Source: Natronococcus sp. A-GB7 (lineage in GTDB: Archaea; Halobacteriota; Halobacteria; Halobacteriales; Natrialbaceae). From it: 64,000 nt of DNA. Position numbers and translations under genes: made by a program. The DNA is taken from positions 124,001 through 188,000 of the forward strand of contig NZ_JARUKV010000002.1 of NCBI RefSeq assembly GCF_029688865.1, given 5' to 3'. Under the pieces are notes generated by a model, which saw only the letters and a program-made list of their open reading frames with translations, did not search any database and was not told the origin of the DNA. Of the stretch, positions 17,973-26,822 are shown in pieces; the first letter of the stretch is position 1; every line of letters starts with the position of its first letter.

Positions 17973-18497
17973 TCAGCGACAGTTCGTGCCGAAGTTCTGG
18001 GTCACGTACAGTCGACCGTCGGAGGCGACTGCAGCACCGATCCCCTCGGCGGTCCAGGACTCGGAGAGGATGTTTCGCCGGTGGCCAGCGCTTCCCATCC
18101 ACTGGTCGACGCTCCGGCGGGCGGCCGCGGTCGGCGACTCGTCGGCCGCGTAGTTGAACAGGACGTTCTCGGCCCAGCCCCGGCAGTCGATCCCGAAGCG
18201 CTCGTAGCGGTCGGTCATCGTCTCTCCCTCCGGAGACGTGTGCGAGAGGTAGTTCCGGTCGGCCATGTCCCGACTGTGGTACGACGCGACCGCCGCGAGG
18301 TCGTCGCGGTAGGCGAGGGCCTCCAGTCCGCGATCCGTTCGGATCTCGTTGACGCGGTCGTGGATCGCCGCCTCGACGGCCGTTTCGAAGTCGTCGTCCT
18401 GCGCCGCTACCTGGTTCGTTCCGGCGGCGAGCGCGGAGCCACCGAGGACGGTCACTGCTGCGTTACGCACGAACGATCGCCGCGAGTTGCGTGCCAT
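17973..18497 (-). CDS. Tat-exported CAP/SCP superfamily protein
   Basis: A 174-residue secreted protein. The N-terminus SRRSFVRNAAVTVLGGSALA is a twin-arginine signal followed by AQDDD, giving a likely signal-peptidase site near residue 32. The mature part is a CAP domain: HDRVNEIRTDRGLEAL, DLAAVASYHSRDMA, YLSHTSPEGET, AENVLFNY, QWMGSAGHRRNILSESW and IGAAV..LYVTQNFG, including the conserved His and Glu residues. CAP proteins are extracellular with diverse or unknown roles. An AT-rich stretch on the minus strand just upstream (about 18523-18536) is a likely TATA region. Confidence 0.87.
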   Translation of the reverse strand: MARNSRRSFVRNAAVTVLGGSALAAGTNQVAAQDDDFETAVEAAIHDRVNEIRTDRGLEALAYRDDLAAVASYHSRDMADRNYLSHTSPEGETMTDRYERFGIDCRGWAENVLFNYAADESPTAAARRSVDQWMGSAGHRRNILSESWTAEGIGAAVASDGRLYVTQNFGTNCR

Positions 18498-18707
18498 CGT
18501 TTCTGCCTGTTTCCTACTGAACCTTTACTATAGTCGGGCTAACCTCAACCAGCTAACCCAACTGTTCGATCCTGTCACTGTGTCGAAGAAAACGGCACTG
18601 GAACGGGGTCGGCCGGCACCGAGGGAAGCGCCGACTCGAGCGAACGGCCGGACTGTCGGGAGGAACCACTGCGATCGAGAACCGAGAGGGGCTCGCTGCT
18701 CGAGTGG

Positions 18708-19064
18708 TCAGGGTCGGGTCGTCGCCCACACCGCCGTCACCGCTAGCAGGACGGCGGGGACGAGCGGGATGACGATCAGGGCGAACAGGTAGTCCGTCGC
18801 CGGGGGCCACAGCAGGATGATCCCCGGCGCGACGACGAAGGCGAAGACGATGACGGCTACGAGCGTCCAGCCGCGCCAGTCGAACTCGCGGTCGGCCGCC
18901 TCCGGATGGACGGGTTCGTCGACCCAGTCTGCAGTCTCGTCACCGTCGTCGGTCGCCTCGCGGCGGTCGCCCTCCTCGTCGAACGTCGAGGGGTCGTGGA
19001 CGTAGCCGCCGTCGTCGCTCGAGGTCACGTGCGGGAGTTGCGAGGCGACGGGCAAAGCAGTCAC
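18708..19064 (-). CDS. small two-span membrane protein, function unknown
   Basis: A 118-residue protein with a 65-residue, very acidic hydrophilic N-terminal region and two membrane helices (about 68-86 and 90-112) forming a hairpin, ending WATTRP. Codon composition is typical of the genome and the acidic N-terminus is a common haloarchaeal design. No family is recognised. It is 33 bp downstream of the alcohol dehydrogenase stop on the same strand and might be co-transcribed with it. Confidence 0.65.
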   Translation of the reverse strand: MTALPVASQLPHVTSSDDGGYVHDPSTFDEEGDRREATDDGDETADWVDEPVHPEAADREFDWRGWTLVAVIVFAFVVAPGIILLWPPATDYLFALIVIPLVPAVLLAVTAVWATTRP

Positions 19065-19097
19065 GGTTCCGGCGCTCGAGCGGGGGGTGCTCGAGGG

Positions 19098-20138
19098 CTA
19101 CAGCTCGCTGTCGGGGCGGACGACGACCTTCCCGAAGCCCTCGCGGGATTCGATGATCTCGTGGGCGCGAGCGGTCTCGCTCATCGGGAGCACCTCGCGG
19201 ATCGCGGGTTCGAAGGTACCGTCCCAGACGAGTTCCATCACGTCGTCGACCTGCCCGGGGGTTCCCATCGTCGAGCCGATGATCTGAAGCTGGTTCCAGA
19301 AGATGCGCGGGATGTCCGTCTCGGGATTCCCGCCCGCGGTCCCCCCGCAGGTGACCAGCCGGCCGTTCTTCGCGAGGCTCTTGATCGAATCGCGCCAGGT
19401 GCCGGCGCCGATGTAGTCGACGACGACGTCGACGCCCCGGTTGCCGGTCTCGCTTCGGACCCACTCCGCGAAGTTCTGCTGCTCGTAGTTGACGACGTGA
19501 TCGGCGCCGAGTTCGCGCGCGTGCTCGAGTTTCTCCTCCGTGCTGCCGGTGGCGTACACCTCCGCGCCCGCGTAGTCGGCGATCTGGACCGCGGCGTGGC
19601 CGACGCCGCCGCTTGCCCCCAATACGAGGATCTTCTCGCCGGCCTCGATGTCGGCCCGATCGATCAACAGCCGCCAGGCGGTCTGAAACACGAGCGAGGT
19701 CGATCCCGCGGTGACCCAGTCGACGTCCTCCGGAACCGGGATGAGGTTGTCCTCGGGGACGGCGGCGTACTCGGAGTGAACCCCGGTGACGTGCTCGCCG
19801 ATGAGATGGAAGTTGACACACAGCGTCGGATCGCCGCTCCGGCAGAACTCGCAGTCCCCGCAGTGGACGCCCGCAGTGACCGCGACGCGGTCGCCCGGCG
19901 CGAACCGGGTGACGTCCTCGCCGACGTCCTCGACGACGCCCGCCGCGTCGCTGCCCGGCACGTGGGGCATCTCGAGGTCGAGCGTCGGCAGCCCACGGCG
20001 GACCCAGACGTCGAGGTGGTTCAGCGCCCCCGCCTTCACGTCGACCAGCACCTCGTCGTGACTGACCTCCGGGTCGGGGTAGTCGCCGTACTCGATGACG
20101 TCCGTCTCGCCGTGTTCGGTGACTTTGACCGCTTGCAT
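19098..20138 (-). CDS. zinc-containing alcohol dehydrogenase / quinone oxidoreductase
   Basis: Medium-chain dehydrogenase of 346 residues. The GroES-like N-terminal domain has GALNHLDVWVRRG, VPGSDAAGVVE and the structural-zinc Cys cluster CGDCEFCRSGDPTLC. The Rossmann domain has ILVLGASGGVGHAAVQIA for NAD(P) binding, then VDVVVDYIGAGTW and IIGSTMGTPGQ. The catalytic-zinc Cys of true ADHs is replaced by an Asn (ALNHLD), so it fits the class annotated as alcohol dehydrogenase or quinone reductase with only the structural zinc. The ATG at 20138 starts MQAVKVTEHG, standard for the family. Confidence 0.87.
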   Translation of the reverse strand: MQAVKVTEHGETDVIEYGDYPDPEVSHDEVLVDVKAGALNHLDVWVRRGLPTLDLEMPHVPGSDAAGVVEDVGEDVTRFAPGDRVAVTAGVHCGDCEFCRSGDPTLCVNFHLIGEHVTGVHSEYAAVPEDNLIPVPEDVDWVTAGSTSLVFQTAWRLLIDRADIEAGEKILVLGASGGVGHAAVQIADYAGAEVYATGSTEEKLEHARELGADHVVNYEQQNFAEWVRSETGNRGVDVVVDYIGAGTWRDSIKSLAKNGRLVTCGGTAGGNPETDIPRIFWNQLQIIGSTMGTPGQVDDVMELVWDGTFEPAIREVLPMSETARAHEIIESREGFGKVVVRPDSEL

Positions 20139-20202
20139 ACACGCTTTCCGACGGAAACGACCGGCATAACAGTTGGGCCGGCCCTCGACGCGGTCCGCGA
20201 TT

Positions 20203-20232
20203 CCTTTATCGCTCGCCCGCACAACGGACGGT
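20203..20232 (+). promoter_or_regulatory. probable leaderless promoter of moaB
   Basis: CCTTTATC, with TTTAT at 20205-20209, lies 23 bp before the ATG at 20233. This is the normal distance of a haloarchaeal TATA box from the transcription start of a leaderless mRNA. No Shine-Dalgarno sequence is visible before the ATG. Confidence 0.45.
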
Positions 20233-20787
20233 ATGGAGACGACGGAGCCAGACGACGAGTCCGGAGAGGAGCTGCTCGGGGTCGGCGTCGTTACGATCGC
20301 GACGAACCGCTCGCTCAGTACCGACGCAGCCGGCGAGACCATCGAGCTGATCCTCGAGGAGAACGGCTACGAGGTCCCGATGCGCGAACACGTCGGTGCC
20401 GACCACGACAAGGTCCAGTCGGTCGTCTCACGGATGGTCGACCGCGACGACGTCGAACTGGTTCTCACGAGCGGGGCGACCAGCATCGAACCCGACGACG
20501 TCACGCTCGAGGCGGTTCGACCGCTGCTCGGCAAGGAGCTGTCGACGTTCAACGACCTGTTCTCGACGCTCGCCTACGACGCCTTCGGCTCCCACGTCAT
20601 CGCGGCGCGGACGCTCGCGGGCGTCTCCGGCGACGTTCCGGTGTTTTGCCTCCCCGGCAACCGCGGGGCCGTCCGACTCGCCCTCGAGAAACTGATCCTT
20701 CCGGAGGCGACTCACCTCGTCGCCCTCGCGAACGAGGAGCGGACGGTTACCGATCCCGGGATCGAGAAGGAGCTCGAGGAAGAATGA
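20233..20787 (+). CDS. moaB: MoaB/MogA family molybdenum cofactor protein
   Basis: A 184-residue protein of the MoCF-binding fold, which adenylylates molybdopterin or binds it. Seen are GVGVVTIATNRSLSTDAAGE, the shifted pterin-site motif VLTSGATSIEPDDVTLEAV (family consensus TGGTG..RD.T.EA) and PVFCLPGNRGAVRLALEKLI. The canonical TGGTG is changed to TSGAT, a variation that may mark a haloarchaeal subgroup. The gene overlaps the next one by four bases (ATGA), so they are translationally coupled; why a formyl-THF ligase homologue accompanies moaB is unclear. Confidence 0.82.
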   Translation: METTEPDDESGEELLGVGVVTIATNRSLSTDAAGETIELILEENGYEVPMREHVGADHDKVQSVVSRMVDRDDVELVLTSGATSIEPDDVTLEAVRPLLGKELSTFNDLFSTLAYDAFGSHVIAARTLAGVSGDVPVFCLPGNRGAVRLALEKLILPEATHLVALANEERTVTDPGIEKELEEE

Positions 20788-21491
20788 AAGAACGGATCCG
20801 CGAGCGAGTCTGGGACGACCTCGAGGAGAGCGGCGTCGCCCGCTTCCCGTTCCCGCCCCACGGCCGGATTCCGAACTTCGCGGGCGCCGACGACGCCGCC
20901 GACCGGCTCGCCGACCAGCCCGAGTGGGAGGCCGCAACGGCGATCAAGGCCAACCCCGACGCGCCCCAGCTTCCGGTCCGTCGCCGCGCGCTCCGGGATG
21001 GAAAGACGGTGTACATGGCCGTTCCGCGCCTGCGCGACGAGCGGTGTTTCCTGAAGCTCGATCCCGACGCCCTCGAGGACTACGATGCGGCGACGACGGT
21101 CTCGGGGTCCTCCGAGCACGGCGAACAGATCGGCCCAGAGGCCGTCGAAGAGATCGATCTGATCGTCTCCGGGAGCGTCGCCGTCACGGAAAGGGGCGAC
21201 CGGATCGGCAAGGGCGAGGGGTACAGCGACCTCGAGTACGCCGTCCTCCGGGAGCTCGGCCTCGTCGGCGAGTCGACGACCGTCGCGACGACGATTCACG
21301 AGCGCCAGCTGATCGACGACGACGTCGACACCGGCGAGCACGACGTCTCGATGGATCTGATAGTGACGCCCGAAAAAGTACGTCGCCCCGACAGTGGCGG
21401 GCAGCCAGCCGGGATCGACTGGGAACTGCTCTCGGCGGAACGCCTCGAGGAGATTCCGGTACTGAAACGGCTTCAAGAGCGACAGCAGTAG
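20784..21491 (+). CDS. 5-formyltetrahydrofolate cyclo-ligase family protein
   Basis: A 235-residue protein of the NagB/RpiA/CoA-transferase-like fold used by 5-formyl-THF cyclo-ligase (MTHFS). It has KERIRERVWDDLEESGVARF at the N-terminus, DRIGKGEGYSDLEYAVLRELG as the conserved G-K-G-x-G-Y-x-D signature, and TTIHERQLIDDDV. Archaeal members are often annotated this way though folate use varies, so the reaction is uncertain. The start ATG overlaps the moaB stop in ATGA. The C-terminus KRLQERQQ is short and basic. Confidence 0.82.
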   Translation: MKERIRERVWDDLEESGVARFPFPPHGRIPNFAGADDAADRLADQPEWEAATAIKANPDAPQLPVRRRALRDGKTVYMAVPRLRDERCFLKLDPDALEDYDAATTVSGSSEHGEQIGPEAVEEIDLIVSGSVAVTERGDRIGKGEGYSDLEYAVLRELGLVGESTTVATTIHERQLIDDDVDTGEHDVSMDLIVTPEKVRRPDSGGQPAGIDWELLSAERLEEIPVLKRLQERQQ

Positions 21492-21903
21492 CTCGGGAGC
21501 GTACTGGTACCACGCTTCAAACGGTTCTATTCGGTAGTACGGAAAGCCATACTGGGACACGACCCCGTGTCCCGAGACAGCGACGGTGACGCGGGCCGGT
21601 GCAGGGAACCCGCGTCACCCATCAAGCGGATAACGGTATGGCAATGTGGGGGAAGGGTGCTGTGGTGGGGTTGCTGGAAGTCACGGGTTGGCAGATCGGT
21701 GCCACTTGGTGGGGTCTGCCCGTCGACCTCCATCAGTTCGTACGAGTGGCTACCACTTGAACTGGGGAGTCGGTATAGCTGTCTTACGTCGAATTCCCGC
21801 AGGCTTAACTCGAGTTTATCCGTTCGAAATAGCTCAATAGAACGTTCACAGCGGCCCCCGACGGGTAAGTTGTCGTTTCGAGGGCGGTTGCCAGTACGAA
21901 CGG
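21492..21903. other. intergenic region, possibly a noncoding RNA locus
   Basis: A 412-bp gap between convergent genes. Besides the paired hairpins at 21554-21619 it has G-rich tracts (about 21645-21680) and a short AT-richer part (21770-21840). I tested it by eye against tRNA, SRP RNA and RNase P RNA signatures and found none of the diagnostic motifs. Confidence 0.35.
21554..21619. repeat. two strong adjacent hairpins of unknown role
   Basis: Hairpin 1: GGGACACG (21554-21561), 4-nt loop, CGTGTCCC (21566-21573), perfect 8-bp stem. Hairpin 2: GGTGACGCGGG (21585-21595), 13-nt loop, CCCGCGTCACC (21609-21619), perfect 11-bp stem. They lie 60-130 bp after the cyclo-ligase stop in a 412-bp gap with no credible gene. 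They could be a structured RNA, a processing or termination site, or ends of a degraded element. Confidence 0.5.
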
Positions 21904-22230
21904 TCAGCCGACCAGCTCTTCGGCGACCAGGGTCGCGTCCATCAGCTGTGGGTCGAGCGCGAGGTCGAGCTGGCCGCGGACGAACTCCGGAACCGTGCGC
22001 TCGCCGTAGGCGACCGTCCGGATGTCCTCGTTGAGGTCGCAGACGATCGGAATCGTCGTCGCCTGGTCGATATCGGTCAGTACGTACAGCTCTGCCTCGA
22101 GGACGCCCGCCTCCTCGAGGGTCGGTCGCGAGAGGACGCCGCCGATCCGGGCGACGTCGACGCCTTCGGCCTCGAGGGCGTCGCCGATGCCGTCCTCGTC
22201 GGGACCGGCGACGATGGCTCGCAGGCTCAT
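21904..22230 (-). CDS. small conserved protein of the pyrG-guaA operon
   Basis: A 108-residue acidic protein that begins [20 protein letters not shown] and looks like half a Rossmann fold (alternating strands and helices, with [20 protein letters not shown]). I recall a haloarchaeal family of this kind next to guaA (possibly named DUF7126), but no biochemical role. Its start overlaps the guaA stop by four bases (ATGA on the minus strand), so it is the third gene of a tightly coupled operon. Given the company, a role in nucleotide metabolism or its regulation is possible but inferred. Confidence 0.75.
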   Translation of the reverse strand: MSLRAIVAGPDEDGIGDALEAEGVDVARIGGVLSRPTLEEAGVLEAELYVLTDIDQATTIPIVCDLNEDIRTVAYGERTVPEFVRGQLDLALDPQLMDATLVAEELVG

Positions 22231-23144
22231 TCGTACTCGATGGTCGCGGGCGGTTTGTGGGTGACGTCGTAGACGACCCGCGCGACGGTCTCGTTCTCGC
22301 CGGTGATCCGGGACTGGATACGCTGGAGGGTCTCCCAGTCGAGTTCCTGGGCGCGGGCGGTCATCCCGTCGCGGGACTCGACCGACCGAACCGAGACGAC
22401 CCAGCCGTGGACCCGGTTGTCGCCCTTGACGCCCGTCGCCTTGCCGATCACCGCGGCGAGGGCCTGCCAGGGTTCGTACTCCTCGAGCTCCTCTTCGACG
22501 ACGTGGCAGGCGTGGCGGGCGACCTCGAGTTTCTCCTCGGTGACCTCGCCGATAACTCGGACTGCAAGGCCGGGGCCGGGGAACGGCATCCGCTCGGCGA
22601 CGATCTCGTCGAGTCCGAGGTGGCGGGCGACCTCCCGGACCTCGTCTTTGTACAGGTCGCGGACGGGTTCGACGATCCCGTCGAAGTCGACCACGTCGGG
22701 AAGGCCGCCGACGTTGTGGTGGGACTTGATCCCGCCCTCGCTCTCGATGCGGTCGGGGTAGATCGTCCCCTGGACGAGGTAGTCTGCGTCCGCGTCCGTC
22801 GCCTCGCGCTCGAACTCGCGGATGAACTGCTCGCCGATAACCGCCCGTTTCTCCTCGGGATCGGTGACGCCCGAGAGCGCCTCCAGAAATCGCTCCTTGG
22901 CGTCGACGATCCGCAGCGACTCCATGTAGTCGAACGTCTCGCGAATCTGGGCGGTCTCGCCCTTTCGCATCAGTCCGGTGTCGACGTAGACTGGGGTGAG
23001 CTGGTCGCCGATCGACTCGTAGGCCAGCGCCGCTGCGACGGAGGAGTCGACGCCGCCCGAGAGGGCGATAACCGCGTTCGCGTCGCCGACTTCGTTCTCG
23101 ATCTCTTCGACTGCTTCCGGGACGAACGTCTGTGTGTCGACCAT
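22227..23144 (-). CDS. guaA: GMP synthase, ATP-pyrophosphatase subunit (GuaAb)
   Basis: Converts XMP to GMP using ammonia; in archaea this PPi-loop subunit is separate from the glutaminase subunit. The 305-residue protein has the P-loop-like [44 protein letters not shown], the XMP-binding [10 protein letters not shown], and [19 protein letters not shown], with the C-terminal dimerisation domain ending KPPATIEYE. The glutaminase partner (GuaAa) is not in the window. It overlaps pyrG by one base and its own downstream partner by four bases, forming an operon for GTP and CTP synthesis. Confidence 0.95.
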   Translation of the reverse strand: MVDTQTFVPEAVEEIENEVGDANAVIALSGGVDSSVAAALAYESIGDQLTPVYVDTGLMRKGETAQIRETFDYMESLRIVDAKERFLEALSGVTDPEEKRAVIGEQFIREFEREATDADADYLVQGTIYPDRIESEGGIKSHHNVGGLPDVVDFDGIVEPVRDLYKDEVREVARHLGLDEIVAERMPFPGPGLAVRVIGEVTEEKLEVARHACHVVEEELEEYEPWQALAAVIGKATGVKGDNRVHGWVVSVRSVESRDGMTARAQELDWETLQRIQSRITGENETVARVVYDVTHKPPATIEYE

Positions 23145-24808
23145 CAGTGGGTTACCTCGGTTTCGCCGTCTGTCGTCGTGTCGTCTGTGGTGCGCTCGAG
23201 TGCAGCCTCGACCAGGCCGAGAAACGGCGGACTCGGCTGACCCGGTCGGGACGTGTACTCGGGGTGGAACTGCGTGCCCAGGAAGTACGGGTGGTCCTCG
23301 AGCTCGAGGATCTCCATACGGTTGCCCGCGGTGCCCGAGAACACGAGCGGCTCCTCGTCGAACCGGTCGAAGTACTCGGGGTTGACCTCGTAGCGGTGGC
23401 GGTGGCGTTCCTCACAGGAGGTGTCGCCGTACAGCTCGTACGCGAGCGTCTGGGGTTCGATCACCGTCGTGTGCTCGCCCAGTCGCATCGTTCCGCCCAT
23501 ATCCTCGACCTCGTACTGCTCGGGCAGGATGTCGATAACGGGGTGGGGCGTCTCCTCGTTCATCTCGGCGGAGTGGGCGTCCTCGAGTCCCAGCACGTTC
23601 CGGGCGTACTCGACGACGGCCATCTGGAAGCCCAGACAGAGCCCGAGGAACGGAACGTCGTTCTCGCGGGCGTAGCGGACCGCCTCGATCTTCCCCTCGG
23701 AGCCGCGCATACCGAAGCCGCCGGGGACGATGACGCCGTCCATCCCCTCGAGCTGGTCGTCGTGGTCGTCCGCTAGCTCGTCGGCGGCTACCCAGTGGAC
23801 ATCGACGTCGACGCCACAGTCGAAGCCGGCGTGTTTCAGCGACTCGTGGATCGACATGTAGGCGTCCTCGAGGTCGTACTTGCCGACCAGCGCGACGTCG
23901 ATCGAGCCGTCTTTCTCCGTCGTGACGATCTCCCGCCACTCGTTGGCCCGCTGGCCCTCCGGTAAGGCCTCGCTCGCGAGTCCGAAGTGCTCGAGGACGT
24001 ACTGGTCGAGTCCCTCCTCCTCGACCATCAGCGGGACGCGGTAGACGTCCTCGACGTCCGGGTTCGAGAACACCGCCTCGGTCTCGATGTCACAGAACAG
24101 CGCGATCTTCTCCTTCGTTTTGGGCTCGAGGCGGTCCTCGCAGCGTCCGACGATCACGTCGGGCTGGAGCCCGATCGAGCGAACCTCCTTGACCGAGTGC
24201 TGGGTCGGCTTCGTCTTCTGCTCGCCGTTTTTCGAGTACGGGACGAGAGTGACGTGGGTGAAGAGGATATCCTCCTCGTCCTCCTCGTGGGCGAACTGCC
24301 GCAGCGCCTCGAGGTAGGGCATCCCCTCGATGTCGCCGACGGTGCCGCCGACCTCGACGATGCAGACGTCGGTCCCCTCCGCAGCCTCCCGGATGCGTCG
24401 CTTGATGTCGTCGGTGATGTGGGGGATGATCTGGACCGTCTTCCCCAGATAGTCGCCGGCGCGCTCCTTCTTGATGACGTGCTGGTAGGTCTTCCCAGTC
24501 GTGACGTTGTGATCGGAGGTCATGTCGACGTCGAGGAACCGCTCGTAGTTCCCCAGGTCGAGGTCGACCTCGCCGCCGTCCTCGAGGACGTACACCTCCC
24601 CGTGCTGGTAGGGGTTCATCGTCCCCGCGTCGACGTTCAGGTAGGGGTCGACCTTCACCGCGGTGACGTCGAAGCCGGCGTTTTTCAGGAGCCGACCGGT
24701 GCTCGCGGCCGTGATCCCCTTCCCGAGACCCGACATAACCCCGCCAGTGACGAAGATGAACTTGTTGCCCAGCGAGGGATCATAATGAGTGTCCGATTCC
24801 GTCGGCAT
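23144..24808 (-). CDS. pyrG: CTP synthase
   Basis: Makes CTP from UTP, ATP and glutamine. The 554-residue protein has the synthetase domain (about 1-280) with [20 protein letters not shown] as the P-loop, [21 protein letters not shown], and [20 protein letters not shown], followed by a class I glutaminase domain (about 300-540) with [11 protein letters not shown], the nucleophile Cys in [11 protein letters not shown], and the His-Glu pair in [15 protein letters not shown]. Full length and all catalytic residues present. First gene of the minus-strand operon pyrG-guaA-small protein, with the start codons nested in the preceding stops. Confidence 0.96.
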   Translation of the reverse strand: MPTESDTHYDPSLGNKFIFVTGGVMSGLGKGITAASTGRLLKNAGFDVTAVKVDPYLNVDAGTMNPYQHGEVYVLEDGGEVDLDLGNYERFLDVDMTSDHNVTTGKTYQHVIKKERAGDYLGKTVQIIPHITDDIKRRIREAAEGTDVCIVEVGGTVGDIEGMPYLEALRQFAHEEDEEDILFTHVTLVPYSKNGEQKTKPTQHSVKEVRSIGLQPDVIVGRCEDRLEPKTKEKIALFCDIETEAVFSNPDVEDVYRVPLMVEEEGLDQYVLEHFGLASEALPEGQRANEWREIVTTEKDGSIDVALVGKYDLEDAYMSIHESLKHAGFDCGVDVDVHWVAADELADDHDDQLEGMDGVIVPGGFGMRGSEGKIEAVRYARENDVPFLGLCLGFQMAVVEYARNVLGLEDAHSAEMNEETPHPVIDILPEQYEVEDMGGTMRLGEHTTVIEPQTLAYELYGDTSCEERHRHRYEVNPEYFDRFDEEPLVFSGTAGNRMEILELEDHPYFLGTQFHPEYTSRPGQPSPPFLGLVEAALERTTDDTTTDGETEVTH

Positions 24809-24928
24809 ACCGAGTGTCCGCGCGAGCAGTTGAAAACGATTTCGGGACCGGGTCGTGCCCGGTAACGACTGTCAGTGCCGACGGTGACAGGTTCGAGCCT
24901 CGGCTCCCCGGATGTCGCGGAAAACCCG

Positions 24929-25288
24929 CTACGACGCGCCGGGATCCTCGTCCTGTATCTCCACGATCCGGGACTGGTCTACGTACTCGATCTCCCCGCC
25001 CAGTCGAAGCTGGATCGTTCGCCCGGGTAGGTCCGGATCGTCGTCGTCAGTCGGCTCCTCCGGAACGGAGACTGCCGTTACACCGTCGACCGAGACGTCC
25101 CGCCGCTGGATCGGGTCGTCCTCGTACTCGATCGTCTCCCAGGTCTCGAGGTCGAAGTCGTCGATATCCTCGCCGAAGTACTCCTCCGGTTCCTTGTCGA
25201 CCGTGTCCTCGGTCTGGGACTCGCCCGTTGTCCGGTTATCGTCGAACTGAACCTCCTCGTGTTTGTACTGTTTGAGATGAACCAGCAT
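24929..25288 (-). CDS. acidic hypothetical protein
   Basis: A 119-residue highly acidic soluble protein. The first half (VQFDDNRTTGESQTEDT, YFGEDIDDFDLETWETIEY) is Asp/Glu-rich with aromatic residues spaced through it; the second half has a short beta-rich stretch (GRTIQLRLGGEIEYVDQSRI). I recognise no family. The composition and third-base GC are normal for this genome, and the reading frame fills the gap between pyrG and the next plus-strand gene with a plausible AT-rich start region (GTGTTAGGCC side), so I consider it real. Confidence 0.6.
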   Translation of the reverse strand: MLVHLKQYKHEEVQFDDNRTTGESQTEDTVDKEPEEYFGEDIDDFDLETWETIEYEDDPIQRRDVSVDGVTAVSVPEEPTDDDDPDLPGRTIQLRLGGEIEYVDQSRIVEIQDEDPGAS

Positions 25289-25444
25289 GGCCTAACACAC
25301 CACAAACACGTAGTTAACGATTGGAGTGGAAGGAGCAACCCGTTAATCAGTGCCGGCGTTCCGCCGACGGATCGGTTCGGGCGGACGTCGGTCGTTCCTG
25401 CGGCGATCGGTAGCTCGAAAGGGCCTCCGAGCGACGACGCTGGT

Positions 25445-25834
25445 ATGGACTCCCGTTCCGACCTCCGCGTCGTCGTCGGCGACCGCGAACTGACCGCGAC
25501 CTGGGCCGACGGCGCGCCCGAAACCCGGGTCGCGCTCGAGGACACCCTCCCCGTCTCGAGCGACGCGACCCGCTGGGGCGACGAACTGTACATTTCGGCG
25601 TCGCTCGAGGCGCCCCTCGAGGACGGCCGGGAGGTCGTCCCCGAGGGGGCGATCGCCTACTGGCCCGCGGGCGAGAAGCTGTGTCTATTCTGGGGACCGA
25701 CGCCGGCCAGTGTCGACGACGAACCCCGAGCCGCGGCACCCGTCACCGTCGTCGCGCGCGTCGACGAGACGGAACCGCTCGTCGGGCTGGACGGCGGTGC
25801 CGAACTGCGCCTCGAGCGCGCCGGCGACCCCTGA
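25445..25834 (+). CDS. cyclophilin-like fold protein
   Basis: A 129-residue protein resembling the cyclophilin-like beta-barrel family: RVVVGDRELTATWADGAPET, LPVSSDATRWGDELYIS, VVPEGAIAYWPAGEKLCLFW and PVTVVARVDETEPL. The WGDE-I and IAYWPAG-LCLFWGPTP motifs are typical. These proteins look like peptidyl-prolyl isomerases but lack demonstrated activity as far as I know. The frame is open from 25259; the ATG at 25445 is chosen because the conserved fold begins there and a likely start region precedes it. Confidence 0.75.
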   Translation: MDSRSDLRVVVGDRELTATWADGAPETRVALEDTLPVSSDATRWGDELYISASLEAPLEDGREVVPEGAIAYWPAGEKLCLFWGPTPASVDDEPRAAAPVTVVARVDETEPLVGLDGGAELRLERAGDP

Positions 25835-25892
25835 CCCCCGGCGAACACGTCAAGCACGTATCTTTTTGCGATCGCGTCGCGTACGGCCGCGT

Positions 25893-26804
25893 ATGTCCCT
25901 CGAACACCGCCGGCCGGTCGCGAGCGCCGGACGGCCGGATCTCGGCTTCCAGGCCGCGTTCGGCTTCTATCTCGGGCTCGTCGCCGGCGGTCTCGTCGCC
26001 CTCGTCGGGCTGGCGGCCGACGTGACGACCGCGACGCTGCTCGGCACGTTCCCGACGGTTGTCACCGCCATCACGCTCGTGGGCCACGTCCTTGCGAAGC
26101 GGTCCCACGGTCTCCCTCAGCGGATCGGCCGTCGCCGTCCCCTGCGTCTCGCCTGTTACCTGCCGGCGATCGGCTTCGCAGCGGCGGCCGTCGCGCCGAG
26201 CGTGACTCCGATCGGCTCCGCCACGCGCTACTTCGCCGTGACGATCCCCCTCGCGGTGGTAGTCGGCGTCACCGCGTTCGGACTCGAGCGACTGTGCCGG
26301 AAGCAGTACGTCGTCGCGATCACCGCCGACGAACCGACCGTCGTGTGGACGTACCAGCCGGCGAGTGCGTTCTCGAACCCCGGCTTCTGGATGCCGATGC
26401 TGGCGTTCGCAGCTATGGGCCTCAGCGCGAGTCTCGCCACCGGAAGCGTGATCGGGCTACTCTGGATCGCCTTCGGCGCCCTCATCGCCGTCGGAGGCTG
26501 GATGGTAAACGTCGGCGACGCCAACGGCAAGCAGTACTACGGAACGCGGTTCTCACTCGACATCGACGCGAAAAAACAGCAGACCGAGTTGCGCGCCCAC
26601 GAGCGCGGCATCCGCCACGACGCGGGCCGCTCGAGAAAGCTGATTCCCTGGGAGAAGATCTCCGAGATTCGACTCACCGACGACGAACTCGTCCTCGAGC
26701 GACGGTTTCGAAACATCCGCTGCGACCGGGAGGCGATCGACGATCCCGAGGCGGTGTACGAGGCGCTCGGGGAGGTGAAAGCGCGAACCGAAACGCGAAA
26801 CTGA
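25893..26804 (+). CDS. membrane protein with C-terminal PH-like domain, unknown function
   Basis: A 303-residue protein with about six membrane helices in two groups (about 20-45, 47-68; 85-108, 110-132; 158-178, 180-202) and a C-terminal cytosolic domain (about 205-303) with alternating strands (RFSLDIDAKKQQTELRAHER, LIPWEKISEIRLTDDELVLE) that look like a bacterial PH-type fold. An ATCTTTTTGC stretch about 28 bp before the ATG at 25893 is a probable TATA box. No specific family recognised; transport or envelope roles are only guesses. Confidence 0.7.
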   Translation: MSLEHRRPVASAGRPDLGFQAAFGFYLGLVAGGLVALVGLAADVTTATLLGTFPTVVTAITLVGHVLAKRSHGLPQRIGRRRPLRLACYLPAIGFAAAAVAPSVTPIGSATRYFAVTIPLAVVVGVTAFGLERLCRKQYVVAITADEPTVVWTYQPASAFSNPGFWMPMLAFAAMGLSASLATGSVIGLLWIAFGALIAVGGWMVNVGDANGKQYYGTRFSLDIDAKKQQTELRAHERGIRHDAGRSRKLIPWEKISEIRLTDDELVLERRFRNIRCDREAIDDPEAVYEALGEVKARTETRN

Positions 26805-26822
26805 GCCGTAGAACGACGGTCG

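Noticed and set aside
21492-21903. SRP RNA, RNase P RNA or tRNA in the hairpin-containing gap
   Set aside because: None of the diagnostic conserved sequences or a cloverleaf could be found by eye.
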